DNA of 64,000 nt, from positions 1 to 64,000 of the forward strand of contig NZ_LAPT01000020.1 in assembly GCF_003194385.1 (NCBI RefSeq). Direction: 5' to 3'. This DNA is from Pokkaliibacter plantistimulans (GTDB taxonomy: Bacteria > Pseudomonadota > Gammaproteobacteria > Pseudomonadales > Balneatricaceae). Numbering within the stretch: position 1 is the first letter of the stretch; every line of letters starts with the position of its first letter. Below the pieces are notes generated by a model. That model did no database searches. It saw nothing but the letters and a program-made list of their open reading frames with translations, and had not been told where the DNA came from. This document shows, in pieces, positions 20,854 through 29,371 of this stretch. A program made the position numbers and the translations under genes.

Positions 20854-21199
20854 GGTCATGCCCTTGCTAGCTATTATTGTCGTTGAAAGAGTTGCAGGCC
20901 TGACTCCGAAACACGGACAAGTTTAACGCTATAGATGCGCCCCGCCTGATTCCGAGCCAGTGTGTACATGAACTTTATAGTTATGGGCTGTTGCCATCCC
21001 CGCACCAGCTGCTTGATGGCTGTTATACCCCCCGAGCAACAGGGGCAATAATTAGACATTGGTATATTTGCGCCAGCAGGGGTGGCAGCCGTCGATATGT
21101 GACTTATTTGTAGCAGAGACGAACCGGTACTTTGCGATCAACGGAACAGATTCCAGCCAATAGCCAGATTCACAGCAACCTGCCTGAGATCAGTGATCT
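20854..21199. promoter_or_regulatory. acs upstream region
   Basis: This 346-base region between the glycosyltransferase gene and acs should contain the acs promoter and CrbR-controlled sites. No canonical sigma-70, sigma-54 or CRP palindrome could be assigned by eye. A small minus-strand frame at 20874-21059 is listed separately. Confidence 0.4.
20874..21059 (-). CDS. possible small CPCC-motif protein, unrecognised
   Basis: A 61-codon frame immediately upstream of acs begins [11 protein letters not shown] and ends [14 protein letters not shown]. It has a CPCC motif, mixed charged and hydrophobic content, and codon use not unlike the neighbours. No Shine-Dalgarno is visible before its ATG and I recognise no family. 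It could equally be a chance frame in the acs leader. Confidence 0.22.
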   Translation of the reverse strand: MSNYCPCCSGGITAIKQLVRGWQQPITIKFMYTLARNQAGRIYSVKLVRVSESGLQLFQRQ

Positions 21200-22342
21200 C
21201 TACTTCGCCGATGCCGCGGTACACAACTCTCCAATGATGCCTTTGAAACTCATCGCTCTCGTTTTCCAGCTCAGTTTCTTGGTAGCCTCAGCCATATCAC
21301 CAGCGAGCTTCTGCACATCATAGTTATGACCCGCAGCAATAATTGGGCTCAACTCATACGAAGTGCGATAGAACGCCAGAGAAGAAAGGCTGCCCAAGTG
21401 GTCGTCCAGATAGGAATTGTATCGGGTAATCACCCTCGTCCCATTCATCAATGGATAAGTGATCCTCTCATGCAAGCCGTGCTCAAAACCCGGTGAGTTA
21501 TGCAGTACCCAATGGGACTTTTTCATCAACGCCAGAGCCTCAGTGAAACTCACCTCACCAAGGTAATCATGATCACCCAGATGAGCATAATGATCGACAT
21601 GCCTGCCGACCAGCGTCAGGCGAATACCAGCAGCCGTAAACGCCTTGATTTCCCGTTCCCGGTTACGCGCCCTAATACACAGGTCCATTTGCCTCAGCGC
21701 GGCCAATAATTGACTGGTAAGGGGCGTGGCTGGCTGTCCTTTGGGAGCCATAACTTTCAGTCTGACCAGACAATCCCGCAGGGTCGTCACCTCTCCACGC
21801 TCTATGGCATCGGCCATAAACGCAGCCGCAGTGCGAATGGGCTGCAACTGCTTCGCGTAATCGAAGTATGACACCGGATACAACACATCGATTGTCTTAT
21901 CTGCAATGATGCTTTTCAGCTGATCGATGTTCCCCGGATCAACAGTGGCACTACCACCATGAGGAAAAAACCGGGCGCGCCCTCCTACCATGGTGACAAA
22001 ATCACAGTGATCCAGATCGACACAGAGCGCCAGATGATTAGGAGCCTGAAAGAATCGCGCCAGATGATGAAGCGGATGATCAAGGTAATAACTGATGTGC
22101 AGGCAATTCAGACTACTGGCGAGGGATCCTCTGGCCGAGACAGGCACCTTGACACCGATACCGTTGACCGAGAGGACAAAATCAATTTTTTCATCCTGAT
22201 AGCGTGAGTAGCTGGTCGCCAGATCATCAAATGGGATGACCTCCAGCACCACTCCCAGCAACCCAAGCTCGTCCATCAGCGCAGTCATGAAAGCATCAGC
22301 AGCACCGTATTGATGGGTTCCGGATATGTAGATGCCTTTCAC
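21200..22342 (-). CDS. CgeB-like glycosyltransferase of the flagellar region
   Basis: The 380-aa protein starts at a GTG (22342) with a good ribosome site (AAGGAG, six bases away); an upstream in-frame GTG overlaps that site and is less likely. It reads MKGIYISGTHQYGAADAFM at the N-terminus. The C-terminal HNSPGFEHGLHERITYPLMN resembles the nucleotide-sugar-binding part of GT-B glycosyltransferases of the CgeB/family-1 type, which have an N-(P)-G-hydrophobic-HER signature. Located right after fleR, it may glycosylate flagellin or extend its glycan, but that is inference. No signal peptide or membrane helix is visible. It lies outside the main glycosylation island. Confidence 0.6.
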   Translation of the reverse strand: MKGIYISGTHQYGAADAFMTALMDELGLLGVVLEVIPFDDLATSYSRYQDEKIDFVLSVNGIGVKVPVSARGSLASSLNCLHISYYLDHPLHHLARFFQAPNHLALCVDLDHCDFVTMVGGRARFFPHGGSATVDPGNIDQLKSIIADKTIDVLYPVSYFDYAKQLQPIRTAAAFMADAIERGEVTTLRDCLVRLKVMAPKGQPATPLTSQLLAALRQMDLCIRARNREREIKAFTAAGIRLTLVGRHVDHYAHLGDHDYLGEVSFTEALALMKKSHWVLHNSPGFEHGLHERITYPLMNGTRVITRYNSYLDDHLGSLSSLAFYRTSYELSPIIAAGHNYDVQKLAGDMAEATKKLSWKTRAMSFKGIIGELCTAASAK

Positions 22343-22385
22343 GTCGCTCTCCTTTGACACTGAAGCACTGCCACTGATAACACGA

Positions 22386-23798
22386 TTACCAGGGCGACCA
22401 TTGCTTGTCCTGTATATCCATCCCGGCCTCCCTCATACGCGCCAGCTTGTAGCGCAAGGTGCGGGGGCTGATGCCCAGCTTTTCTGCTGCTTCTTTGCGG
22501 CTGCCACGAGTACTTTTTAACGCTTCAAGAATTAACTGAAACTCGTGCTGCATCATGTCTGCGCCGAGCGCACTGCTGCTCTCAATGGCCGAGCCTAATA
22601 ACGACTCATCATCGGCATCACCGTGCCCTTGCACTATATCGCTGATTTTGGGGGAGCGACTGAATTGCGACATGTCAAGGCAGATGTCGTCAGCTTCGAT
22701 GACAGACCCCGGTTGCAGAATCAATGCACGCTGAATGCAATTATCCAGCTCACGCACGTTACCGGGCCATTTATGGGCCGACAGCTCGGCGACGGCAGCA
22801 GCACTGAGAAGTACATTGGCTCTGCCCTGCTTACGGCTGTGTAAGGCCAGAAGGCGCTCAGCCAAAGGCTTGATATCCAGAGGACGCTCCCGTAACGGCA
22901 TCCACTCTAACGGAAAGACATTCAGGCGATAGTAGAGGTCTTCACGAAATTTCCCTTCACTGACGTACTCGGCCAAATCACGGTTGGTTGTTGCTAGCAC
23001 ACGCACATCCAGCTGCAGCGTTTTTCTGCCACCAAGTCGCTCGACTTCCCGCTCCTGCAATACGCGCAGAATCTTGGCCTGCAGCTCCAGCGCCATTTCA
23101 CTGATTTCATCCAGCAAAATGGTTCCACCGTTCGCCTGTTCAAACTTGCCCGGCATGGCGGTATAGGCGCCTGTAAATGCGCCTTTTTCATAGCCGAACA
23201 GGGTGGCCTCAAGCATATTTTCTGGAATAGCGGCACAGTTGATGGCAATGAAAGGCTTGTCGGCACGCACAGAGTGCTGATGTATATAACGCGCCATGAC
23301 TTCTTTACCCGTCCCCGACTCACCGCAAATCAGCACGGTGGAATCTGACCCGGCAACTCGACGTGCCAGCTGGAACAGCCGCTTGCTTGACGGGTCTTCG
23401 GCAACAGGTTCTTCCTGCTCGGTGACGGGTAACCTGCCAGACAAATAGCGGTCAACAATAGTGAGCAGTGCGGCAGGCTCAAAGGGCTTGAGCAAATAAT
23501 CCACCGCCCCGTTGCGCATGGCCTCGACGGCTTTGCTGATGTCGCCATAGGCCGTCATCAGCAACACCGGCAGGTAGGGATATTGATGGCGCAGACGCTG
23601 CTGCAACTCGTAACCGTCCATCCCTGGCATGTTGATGTCACTGATCACCATATCGACACTATGCTGTTCGAGCTGCACCAGCGCCTGTTCACCGTTGCCC
23701 GCTGACACAAATTGGTACCCGGCGATGGCCAGAGTATCTTCCAGCGCCTCACGCAAGCTGGCGTCATCTTCCACCAGCAGCAGCTTCGCCTGACTCAT
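22386..23798 (-). CDS. fleR: sigma-54-dependent flagellar response regulator FleR
   Basis: The 470-aa protein has a receiver domain (Asp54), a sigma-54 AAA+ domain with Walker A GESGTGKE at 159-166 and the sigma-54-contact loop GAFTGA at 206-211, and a C-terminal Fis-type helix-turn-helix (KEAAEKLGISPRTLRYKL). FleR with FleS activates class III flagellar genes such as the hook-basal body genes in Pseudomonas. The start overlaps the fleS stop (ATGA). The paralogous master regulator fleQ, usually nearby, is not in the window. Confidence 0.93.
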   Translation of the reverse strand: MSQAKLLLVEDDASLREALEDTLAIAGYQFVSAGNGEQALVQLEQHSVDMVISDINMPGMDGYELQQRLRHQYPYLPVLLMTAYGDISKAVEAMRNGAVDYLLKPFEPAALLTIVDRYLSGRLPVTEQEEPVAEDPSSKRLFQLARRVAGSDSTVLICGESGTGKEVMARYIHQHSVRADKPFIAINCAAIPENMLEATLFGYEKGAFTGAYTAMPGKFEQANGGTILLDEISEMALELQAKILRVLQEREVERLGGRKTLQLDVRVLATTNRDLAEYVSEGKFREDLYYRLNVFPLEWMPLRERPLDIKPLAERLLALHSRKQGRANVLLSAAAVAELSAHKWPGNVRELDNCIQRALILQPGSVIEADDICLDMSQFSRSPKISDIVQGHGDADDESLLGSAIESSSALGADMMQHEFQLILEALKSTRGSRKEAAEKLGISPRTLRYKLARMREAGMDIQDKQWSPW

Positions 23799-25060
23799 TT
23801 TAATTCTCCAACAGTCGAACGCGGATCTTGCTCATCAATAGACGAAGATGCCACGGAACCCTGATAACAAGGCAGGATAATACGTGCACAGGTCTGTCCC
23901 GGCCTTGAGCTCAGCTCGAAGCGTCCTCCATGTGCCTTGGCAACGGCCTGCACTACGGCCAAGCCCAGACCCGTTCCCTGAGCTTTGGTGGTATAGAAAG
24001 GTTGAAGCACCTTCTGTATATGTTCAGCACTGATGCCTGGCCCTGGATCAATCACACTGATAGCGACCTGTTCACCCAGCCTCTCGCCTACCAGATGCAG
24101 CTCAACACCCGCCGGGCAGGCTTGTAACGCGTTGTTGACCAGATTCAACACGGCACCAATCAACACCTCACGATTGATCTGAACCACTGCCCCCTGGCTG
24201 TCATCACGAATATCACAATCAGCATCATGGCTTGTCAGTGGCACATCCAGTGCATCTTCAATGGCACGAAGTAGCTGATTCACCGTCATCACATCATTGA
24301 GCTGAGTCTCACCACGGGAAAATATCAGCATATCCTTGATTTGTTGCTCGATATTAAGCAGTCGGGAGCGCAGCTTCCCGGCAAACTGCAATCTCTGCTG
24401 TTCAGCCAGAGTCGGGTTTTGCAGGTGGGAGGCATAGAGTAGAGCGGCGGACAAGGGAGTACGTACCTGATGAGCCAGGGCGGCGACCATTTGCCCCATG
24501 GCCGTCAGGCGCTCATGGTGGCTCAGCCGGGACTGCAGCAGGCGGGTTTCTGTCAGGTCATGCAGCAAGACAATCTGGCCTGCCTGATCCGGAAGAGAGT
24601 TGGTCAAAACCGATACCCGTCGGCCAGAACGGAGGGAAATCTCATGACCATCATCCTTGCGGGGAGCAAAGCTGCGCCGAATCACGTTGAACCACAGCTC
24701 ATCCTCCAGCGGTTCACCGAGCAGTGCCAAAGCGGTGGGATTCGCACGACGAATCTGACCCCGGTTATCAATCATCACCATGCCAAGAGGCAAGATATCG
24801 AGCAAAGCTTCATATTGCTCAGTGACTGCAAGTCGATCACTTTCGGCACGCTGCTGCTGCTGCTGCTGCTCAGCTAACTGCACACGCAGTTGCAGCACTT
24901 CCTGCTCAAGAGCCTGATAACGCTGACTGAGCTCACCCGCCAGCTGATTGAACTCAGTAAAAGCAGTCGTCAAGAGCAGCTGTCGCTGCAGAACATCCTG
25001 CTCAGCATTATTCTCTTGCCCCTGGGATGGTGCTGAAACCTTATCACCTTTGCTTGTCAT
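23795..25060 (-). CDS. fleS: flagellar sensor histidine kinase FleS
   Basis: The protein (about 421 aa) has an N-terminal coiled coil with a run of seven Gln encoded by a short CTG-type repeat, a PAS domain at about 75-180 (LLDILPLGMVMIDNRG), a HisKA domain (MVAALAHQVRTPLSAALLY) and a HATPase_c domain (DPGPGISAEHI, GTGLGLAV). No membrane helix is present, so it is a cytosolic kinase, as FleS is. The start is uncertain: TTG 25069, GTG 25063 and ATG 25060 are all in frame, and I chose the ATG. It is coupled to fleR by overlap. Confidence 0.92.
   Translation of the reverse strand: MTSKGDKVSAPSQGQENNAEQDVLQRQLLLTTAFTEFNQLAGELSQRYQALEQEVLQLRVQLAEQQQQQQRAESDRLAVTEQYEALLDILPLGMVMIDNRGQIRRANPTALALLGEPLEDELWFNVIRRSFAPRKDDGHEISLRSGRRVSVLTNSLPDQAGQIVLLHDLTETRLLQSRLSHHERLTAMGQMVAALAHQVRTPLSAALLYASHLQNPTLAEQQRLQFAGKLRSRLLNIEQQIKDMLIFSRGETQLNDVMTVNQLLRAIEDALDVPLTSHDADCDIRDDSQGAVVQINREVLIGAVLNLVNNALQACPAGVELHLVGERLGEQVAISVIDPGPGISAEHIQKVLQPFYTTKAQGTGLGLAVVQAVAKAHGGRFELSSRPGQTCARIILPCYQGSVASSSIDEQDPRSTVGELK
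24851..24870. repeat. short CTG trinucleotide repeat inside fleS
   Basis: Six CTG units plus two bases encode the glutamine run of FleS on the minus strand. Unit loss or gain would change the Gln count without a frameshift. Confidence 0.85.
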
Positions 25061-25223
25061 CACCTTCAACCCATAAGGTAGTTGTGAGTATTATTACATG
25101 CCGAGTGCTATATGGCCTTGCAACAAATCAAATTCGTCATTCTAAGCTTTTGAATTTAAAGGCTTAATAAACATATTGCCAGCATTGCTGTGTACCAACC
25201 TAGCATATCCCGGAGAGAGCGCA

Positions 25224-26183
25224 ATGAAACTACTCGACTGCAAACTGATCTGGGATCATGCCGAGCACAACGCCTTTACCGACTTACAGGCCTTCAATGG
25301 AAGTCTTTTCATGGCGTTCCGTGAAGGCAGTGCGCACGTCTCCGCTGATGGAGCCATACGCATTCTTAAGGACGTAAAGGGCGAATGGCAAAGCTGTGCA
25401 CTTATCTCCCTTCCTGATGCCGACCTGCGTGATGCCAAGCTGAGCATTGGGCCTGACAATTCCTTGATACTGCTCAGCGCCGCGGCTTATCAGGAAGGCC
25501 CGATTAAACACCAGTGTCACTACTGGACCAGCAACGATGGAGAACACTGGAGTTCAGGAACCCCTGTTGCAGAGCCTAATCACTGGCTATGGCGAATCAC
25601 CTGGTATCAGGACACCGCTTATGGTCTGGCTTATGGTACGGGAGGTACAAAAGGCCTTTTCTGGTATGAGTGGACCCTGGATGGCCAGTGGCAATACCAC
25701 CGATTGGAGGAATTTGAGAACCAGTATGCCAATGAGCACGGCTTGTGCTTCGATGAGACAGGAAAAGCATATTGCCTGCTACGCAGAGACAACAAAGATA
25801 CCAAGATCACTGAAGGCCTCTGGGGTACGGCAACACCGCCCTATCGCGACTGGCAATGGCTGCCGATAGGGTTCCGTATTGGCGGACCAGTATTAATCTG
25901 GAATTCGAATCGGTCTGGGTTCTACGCAGCTTATCGTCGATATGAACAAGTAGACCAGTGGGTACCGCAGTGGACGGAAGTGGCCGAACTGGGGATGGAT
26001 GGGGGGGTTGTAGACAGCCTGACACTGCCCTCAGGAGGGGACTGCAGTTATCCGGGGTTATCGACTGACAATAAGCACCTGAACTGCTCTTATTACTCCA
26101 GTCATGAAAAAAACACTTCCATTTACTGCTCAAAAATAAAAACTCTTAATACAGAAAATCAAACACCCAAGAAAAACACTTAA
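25224..26183 (+). CDS. sialidase-fold (BNR/Asp-box) protein
   Basis: From ATG 25224, with ribosome site CGGAGAGAG, the protein is 319 aa. An Asp-box-like turn is readable as TSNDGEHWSSG, and there is a sialidase-like strand FMAFREGSAHVSADG, a candidate arginine-bearing first blade. The even spread of Trp and Gly fits a six-bladed beta-propeller. No signal peptide is present, so a cytoplasmic location is likely. Family relatives include exo-sialidases and catalytically silent propellers. Since the island next door makes pseudaminic acid, a sialic-acid-like sugar, a role in trimming or recognising nonulosonic acids is plausible but unproven. The full Arg triad and Tyr/Glu pair could not be assigned by eye. 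It runs opposite to all neighbours, with its own promoter region facing fleS. The C-terminal tail is Lys/Asn/Thr-rich. Confidence 0.6.
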   Translation: MKLLDCKLIWDHAEHNAFTDLQAFNGSLFMAFREGSAHVSADGAIRILKDVKGEWQSCALISLPDADLRDAKLSIGPDNSLILLSAAAYQEGPIKHQCHYWTSNDGEHWSSGTPVAEPNHWLWRITWYQDTAYGLAYGTGGTKGLFWYEWTLDGQWQYHRLEEFENQYANEHGLCFDETGKAYCLLRRDNKDTKITEGLWGTATPPYRDWQWLPIGFRIGGPVLIWNSNRSGFYAAYRRYEQVDQWVPQWTEVAELGMDGGVVDSLTLPSGGDCSYPGLSTDNKHLNCSYYSSHEKNTSIYCSKIKTLNTENQTPKKNT

Positions 26184-26337
26184 AAATCGAATCTGGCTAC
26201 TCGTGGCAAATCTCAACATCAGCTTTTATGCCCATTCAAGCAGACCTTGCTTCACTTTCTGAAAAACCATTACCAACGCATTTCTATGGAGCACCACCCA
26301 ATATAAAATCAAAATGATGCCTCCTTTCACTCAGCCG

Positions 26338-27216
26338 TCACAACCCTATATAAGAAAAGTCAACATCAGGATATATTTCAGTCATCCTTTTTAATTTAAA
26401 AACAGATTGCTGAGAAATATCTCCTCCTCTACCGACTACACCTTTATTAAAACGTGTAAAACCAGTGTAATCAAACTCTCTTTCAATGACGTTTTCTCCC
26501 TCACAAAAATCAGCAATCTTCGAGAATACAGACTGTCTATCATCGACCAGGCTTTCGTATCGCACCAGCTCAATATCCAGCGTTGACTTATTATCAATAA
26601 AGTAAAACCAGGATGCCCAAAACTTAATATACCAGGGCCCTATCTGCTCTACGACAAAGTCAATCTTTTCATTTTCAGAAAATGTCTCCCATATTTTGTG
26701 GTCTACAGACACAAAAGGGAGCAGGCTCTTTTCTTTCTCATAGTGATCCATGAGACTAACCAAAACATCTTGAATATTTCTTATCTGAAGAATGACCTTT
26801 GCATTTAGCTGTCTGGCAAATGAAACATTCCACTCATTTGGCAAAACATGCATATGCATTAGGAAAATATCATCGTCTAATAGTTTTTGCCTGTAAAACT
26901 CAGGCATGGACAGGTCTTGAAATCTTCCACCCGTATGGCAAGGCCACCCCGCTTTCCACCCTCGACCAACAAGATACTTTTCCATCACTTTGGTCACCCA
27001 GGTAGAACCACTCTTCGGCATAGCAACATGCCAAACACAACGCTTTGACGTATCACGCAAAGAAAGCATTGTTGTGTCGTATGCTAGCAAACTGGCCAGA
27101 TACTTTAATTCGCTCAGAGAAACATCGGGCAGGCTGTCAAAATCCTGCCCCTGCATGCCTTGTTTTTTTCTTCTGATCGACTCAAAAAAATCAACTATTT
27201 CACGCTCGGAACTCAT
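26338..27216 (-). CDS. PAPS-dependent sulfotransferase family protein
   Basis: The 292-aa protein has the sulfotransferase 5'-phosphosulfate-binding loop PKSGSTWV at 67-74 and the 3'-phosphate motif IRNIQDVLVSLMDHY at about 150-165. The family transfers sulfate from PAPS to hydroxyl or amino groups. No membrane helix is seen, so it is a cytosolic enzyme. It follows the island after a 141-base AT-rich gap and is itself noticeably AT-rich, which suggests separate acquisition. A sugar acceptor in the flagellin glycan is inferred from location only. A good ribosome site (AAGGTGGG) precedes the ATG. Confidence 0.85.
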   Translation of the reverse strand: MSSEREIVDFFESIRRKKQGMQGQDFDSLPDVSLSELKYLASLLAYDTTMLSLRDTSKRCVWHVAMPKSGSTWVTKVMEKYLVGRGWKAGWPCHTGGRFQDLSMPEFYRQKLLDDDIFLMHMHVLPNEWNVSFARQLNAKVILQIRNIQDVLVSLMDHYEKEKSLLPFVSVDHKIWETFSENEKIDFVVEQIGPWYIKFWASWFYFIDNKSTLDIELVRYESLVDDRQSVFSKIADFCEGENVIEREFDYTGFTRFNKGVVGRGGDISQQSVFKLKRMTEIYPDVDFSYIGL

Positions 27217-27357
27217 TAGCCCACCTTAAAAACTATCATGATTCATAGTAATAACTAAAAAGCATAGAGATATTCGGCGCTCTTTCTCTCTTATGAAAAA
27301 TTAAAAACATAAAAACTAGCTAACTACAAACTAAAACAGCAGCAAACAGATTCTGAA
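27217..27357 (-). promoter_or_regulatory. AT-rich gap before the sulfotransferase gene
   Basis: This is the only gap above about 60 bases in the minus-strand island. It is strongly AT-rich, has no terminator hairpin, and could hold a separate promoter for the sulfotransferase (TTGTAG, 17 bases, TTTTAA is one poor candidate). Confidence 0.35.
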
Positions 27358-28137
27358 TTATTTCGACCTGCACAAGAACCCATCTACTGCCACTGTAATT
27401 TGCAACTTATGCTGAATATCTTTATCAACAAAAAATTCTTCATTACTCTTCAGAAATTCCATGACCGCTGTTTTAGGGCTATTTCCAGGACACCAGGGGC
27501 GATCCGGAAACATATCGGCAGGCATATCTTCGATAAGCGTGTCATAGACGATACAGTAACTTCCGGGAGTAACTAACTTCGCATATGCATTCAGTTCTGC
27601 AAGCACATGATCATGTGTATGATTGCTATCCAGGCATACCAAGACCGATTGATACCCCTCTGCCAACTTGTGCACCTGAGCAACAATATCCTCTGAAACG
27701 CTAGATCCTTCCAACATGGTAATTCTGGATGCCATAGGGTGTGCTTCAATGGCTTCCCTGTTATGGCTACGGATGTCAATATCAATACCGATAACTTTTC
27801 GAGAAGAGTTTTTAGGGTCAAGGATTTGTCCAGATTCAATAGCCTCACACAAGTCCAACATTGCCAGCATCGAGGCACTAAAAATCAAAGAACCACCGTG
27901 CGCAATGCCTGTTTCAATAATCAAATCCGGCTTTACCTTCCAGATAATCTCCTGAAGCCCCCAGGCATCATTGGGAAACTGAATCGCCGGGCGACCTAAC
28001 CAGGAAAAATTATAAGCCCATTTATGCCGTGCCACTTCCCGGATCCACACTCTGGAAAGAGCCTGCATGTCCTGATCATCGCCAAGCCCTTTGATATTGG
28101 ACTTCACTTCTTCTTGAAAAAGCTCATGTGGATTCAC
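27358..28137 (-). CDS. CmcI-family (cephalosporin hydroxylase-like) methyltransferase
   Basis: The 259-aa protein matches the CmcI / rhamnosyl O-methyltransferase family. It has a SAM-binding loop IIETGIAHGGSLIFSA at 73-88, VIGIDIDIR in the second strand, and VLVCLDSNHTHDHV, in which an Asp and His pair fits the family metal/substrate site. Despite the family name, members mostly O-methylate sugars or related groups. The GTG start overlaps the WbqC stop (GTGA). It probably methylates a sugar of the flagellin glycan. Confidence 0.82.
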   Translation of the reverse strand: MNPHELFQEEVKSNIKGLGDDQDMQALSRVWIREVARHKWAYNFSWLGRPAIQFPNDAWGLQEIIWKVKPDLIIETGIAHGGSLIFSASMLAMLDLCEAIESGQILDPKNSSRKVIGIDIDIRSHNREAIEAHPMASRITMLEGSSVSEDIVAQVHKLAEGYQSVLVCLDSNHTHDHVLAELNAYAKLVTPGSYCIVYDTLIEDMPADMFPDRPWCPGNSPKTAVMEFLKSNEEFFVDKDIQHKLQITVAVDGFLCRSK

Positions 28138-28847
28138 TGTAGAAATTCTCGCCAGTCAATGGATTCAGAATGGATGTAGTCGACGCCTTTTTTACCGCAA
28201 TGCGCCACCAGATCAAGCCCGGTGACATAAGGCGTGAAAACACCATGCGACTGTGGATAAGGCGTCCGCTGGTAGTTCATATACGCTACATTCACGTTTG
28301 CGGCAGCAAAGCGCTCATGCTCAAGATAAGCGCGTGCTCCGTGACCGGTAATGTAAGTATCTCCAGACAAATGCCTGACAATGTCGAAGACGCGATCGGT
28401 ACTACTTCCAGGGATATTCAGGGATGTGACATCCAGAAACTGGCACTGCTGATCCAGTGAGAAGTACTTCACTAACGCCAGCAACGAGGCTCGGGATAGC
28501 GCCGCCAGGCTGGTATAACGCTCAGCATAGACCGACTCCACAAGAGACAATGCTTCTTCTTTAAAAGGCGCAGAAGCAAAGCTCTCATGCAACAACCGTA
28601 AATGCAGTGAACGCCAGTCTTTATCGTCGGCGATACTGACGTCCTGAATTGCCTGACCCAAATGCAGACCTTTCAGCGGAACAGTCATCCAACGAGTGCC
28701 CTGAGGCATTTTCACCTGAACTCGATTGACCAGACTGCCTTTGGAAAACTGCACGTCATCGTAATGCACATAAATGTCGGCAAGACGAACCTGCTCCAGC
28801 ATCCCCACCCAGGGAAACAACATCGACTGGGAGATAACGATGTTCAT
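28134..28847 (-). CDS. WbqC-family protein
   Basis: The 237-aa protein matches the WbqC family (VISQSMLFPWVGMLEQVRLA at the start, VHYDDVQFSKGSLVNRVQVK next). Members are common in O-antigen and flagellin-glycan loci and are thought to act in sugar modification or transfer, but the biochemical activity is unclear. It overlaps the GNAT gene by four bases and the CmcI-like gene by four, so it belongs to the same operon. Confidence 0.85.
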   Translation of the reverse strand: MNIVISQSMLFPWVGMLEQVRLADIYVHYDDVQFSKGSLVNRVQVKMPQGTRWMTVPLKGLHLGQAIQDVSIADDKDWRSLHLRLLHESFASAPFKEEALSLVESVYAERYTSLAALSRASLLALVKYFSLDQQCQFLDVTSLNIPGSSTDRVFDIVRHLSGDTYITGHGARAYLEHERFAAANVNVAYMNYQRTPYPQSHGVFTPYVTGLDLVAHCGKKGVDYIHSESIDWREFLQ

Positions 28848-29371
28848 GGTGCCTCAGGCTCCGCCAGAAACGTCTCCATCAGCAGGACATCCTGCCACCG
28901 CCCATCAATAAAAATGTGCTGCCGAAGTCTGCCACATTGATAAAAGCCGGCCTTTTCATAACACCTGATAGCCGCGTGATTATCGGCACTGACTTTGAGC
29001 CAGAGTTTCCGCATCCCCCAGGTCAACCGGACATAATCTTTCAGCAGCGCCAGTACACGTCCCCCCATGCCCTGACCTTGCGCACTTGCGACCAAGCCAA
29101 TACCCATTTCAGCATTTCTGCTGATCAGATCCATCTGACGACACTGGACAAACCCTAGAGGTTCATCTGTGCTGAAGCTAGCTACTATCAGAAAAATATC
29201 CGAGCTACTGGCAGATCGCTGCTGCAGCCACTCACGCACACTGCTGGCACTACTGCCACGTACCCGTGCCAGCAATTGCGTCTGCAGGGCAATGTCATTG
29301 CGCATTTGCTGAAGTACGTCGAAGTCACGCTCTGACCACGGCCTCAGGCGGATGTCAGTACCTTCAATCAT
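28844..29371 (-). CDS. GNAT-family N-acetyltransferase
   Basis: From ATG 29371 the protein is 175 aa and begins MIEGTDIRLRPWSERDFDVL, a typical RimJ/RimL-like GNAT start. The acetyl-CoA-binding motif A is GIGLVASAQGQGMGGRVLAL, followed by KLWLKVSADNHAAIRCYEKA. An upstream in-frame start would lie well inside the preceding methyltransferase gene and is unlikely. In this cluster it probably N-acylates an amino sugar, perhaps the product of the perosamine-type aminotransferase, with acetyl-CoA or an acyl-ACP as donor. Confidence 0.82.
   Translation of the reverse strand: MIEGTDIRLRPWSERDFDVLQQMRNDIALQTQLLARVRGSSASSVREWLQQRSASSSDIFLIVASFSTDEPLGFVQCRQMDLISRNAEMGIGLVASAQGQGMGGRVLALLKDYVRLTWGMRKLWLKVSADNHAAIRCYEKAGFYQCGRLRQHIFIDGRWQDVLLMETFLAEPEAP

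Noticed and set aside
26184-26337. Terminator between the sialidase-like and sulfotransferase genes
   Set aside because: Only a 5-bp stem (aagca/tgctt) without a U-run was found.
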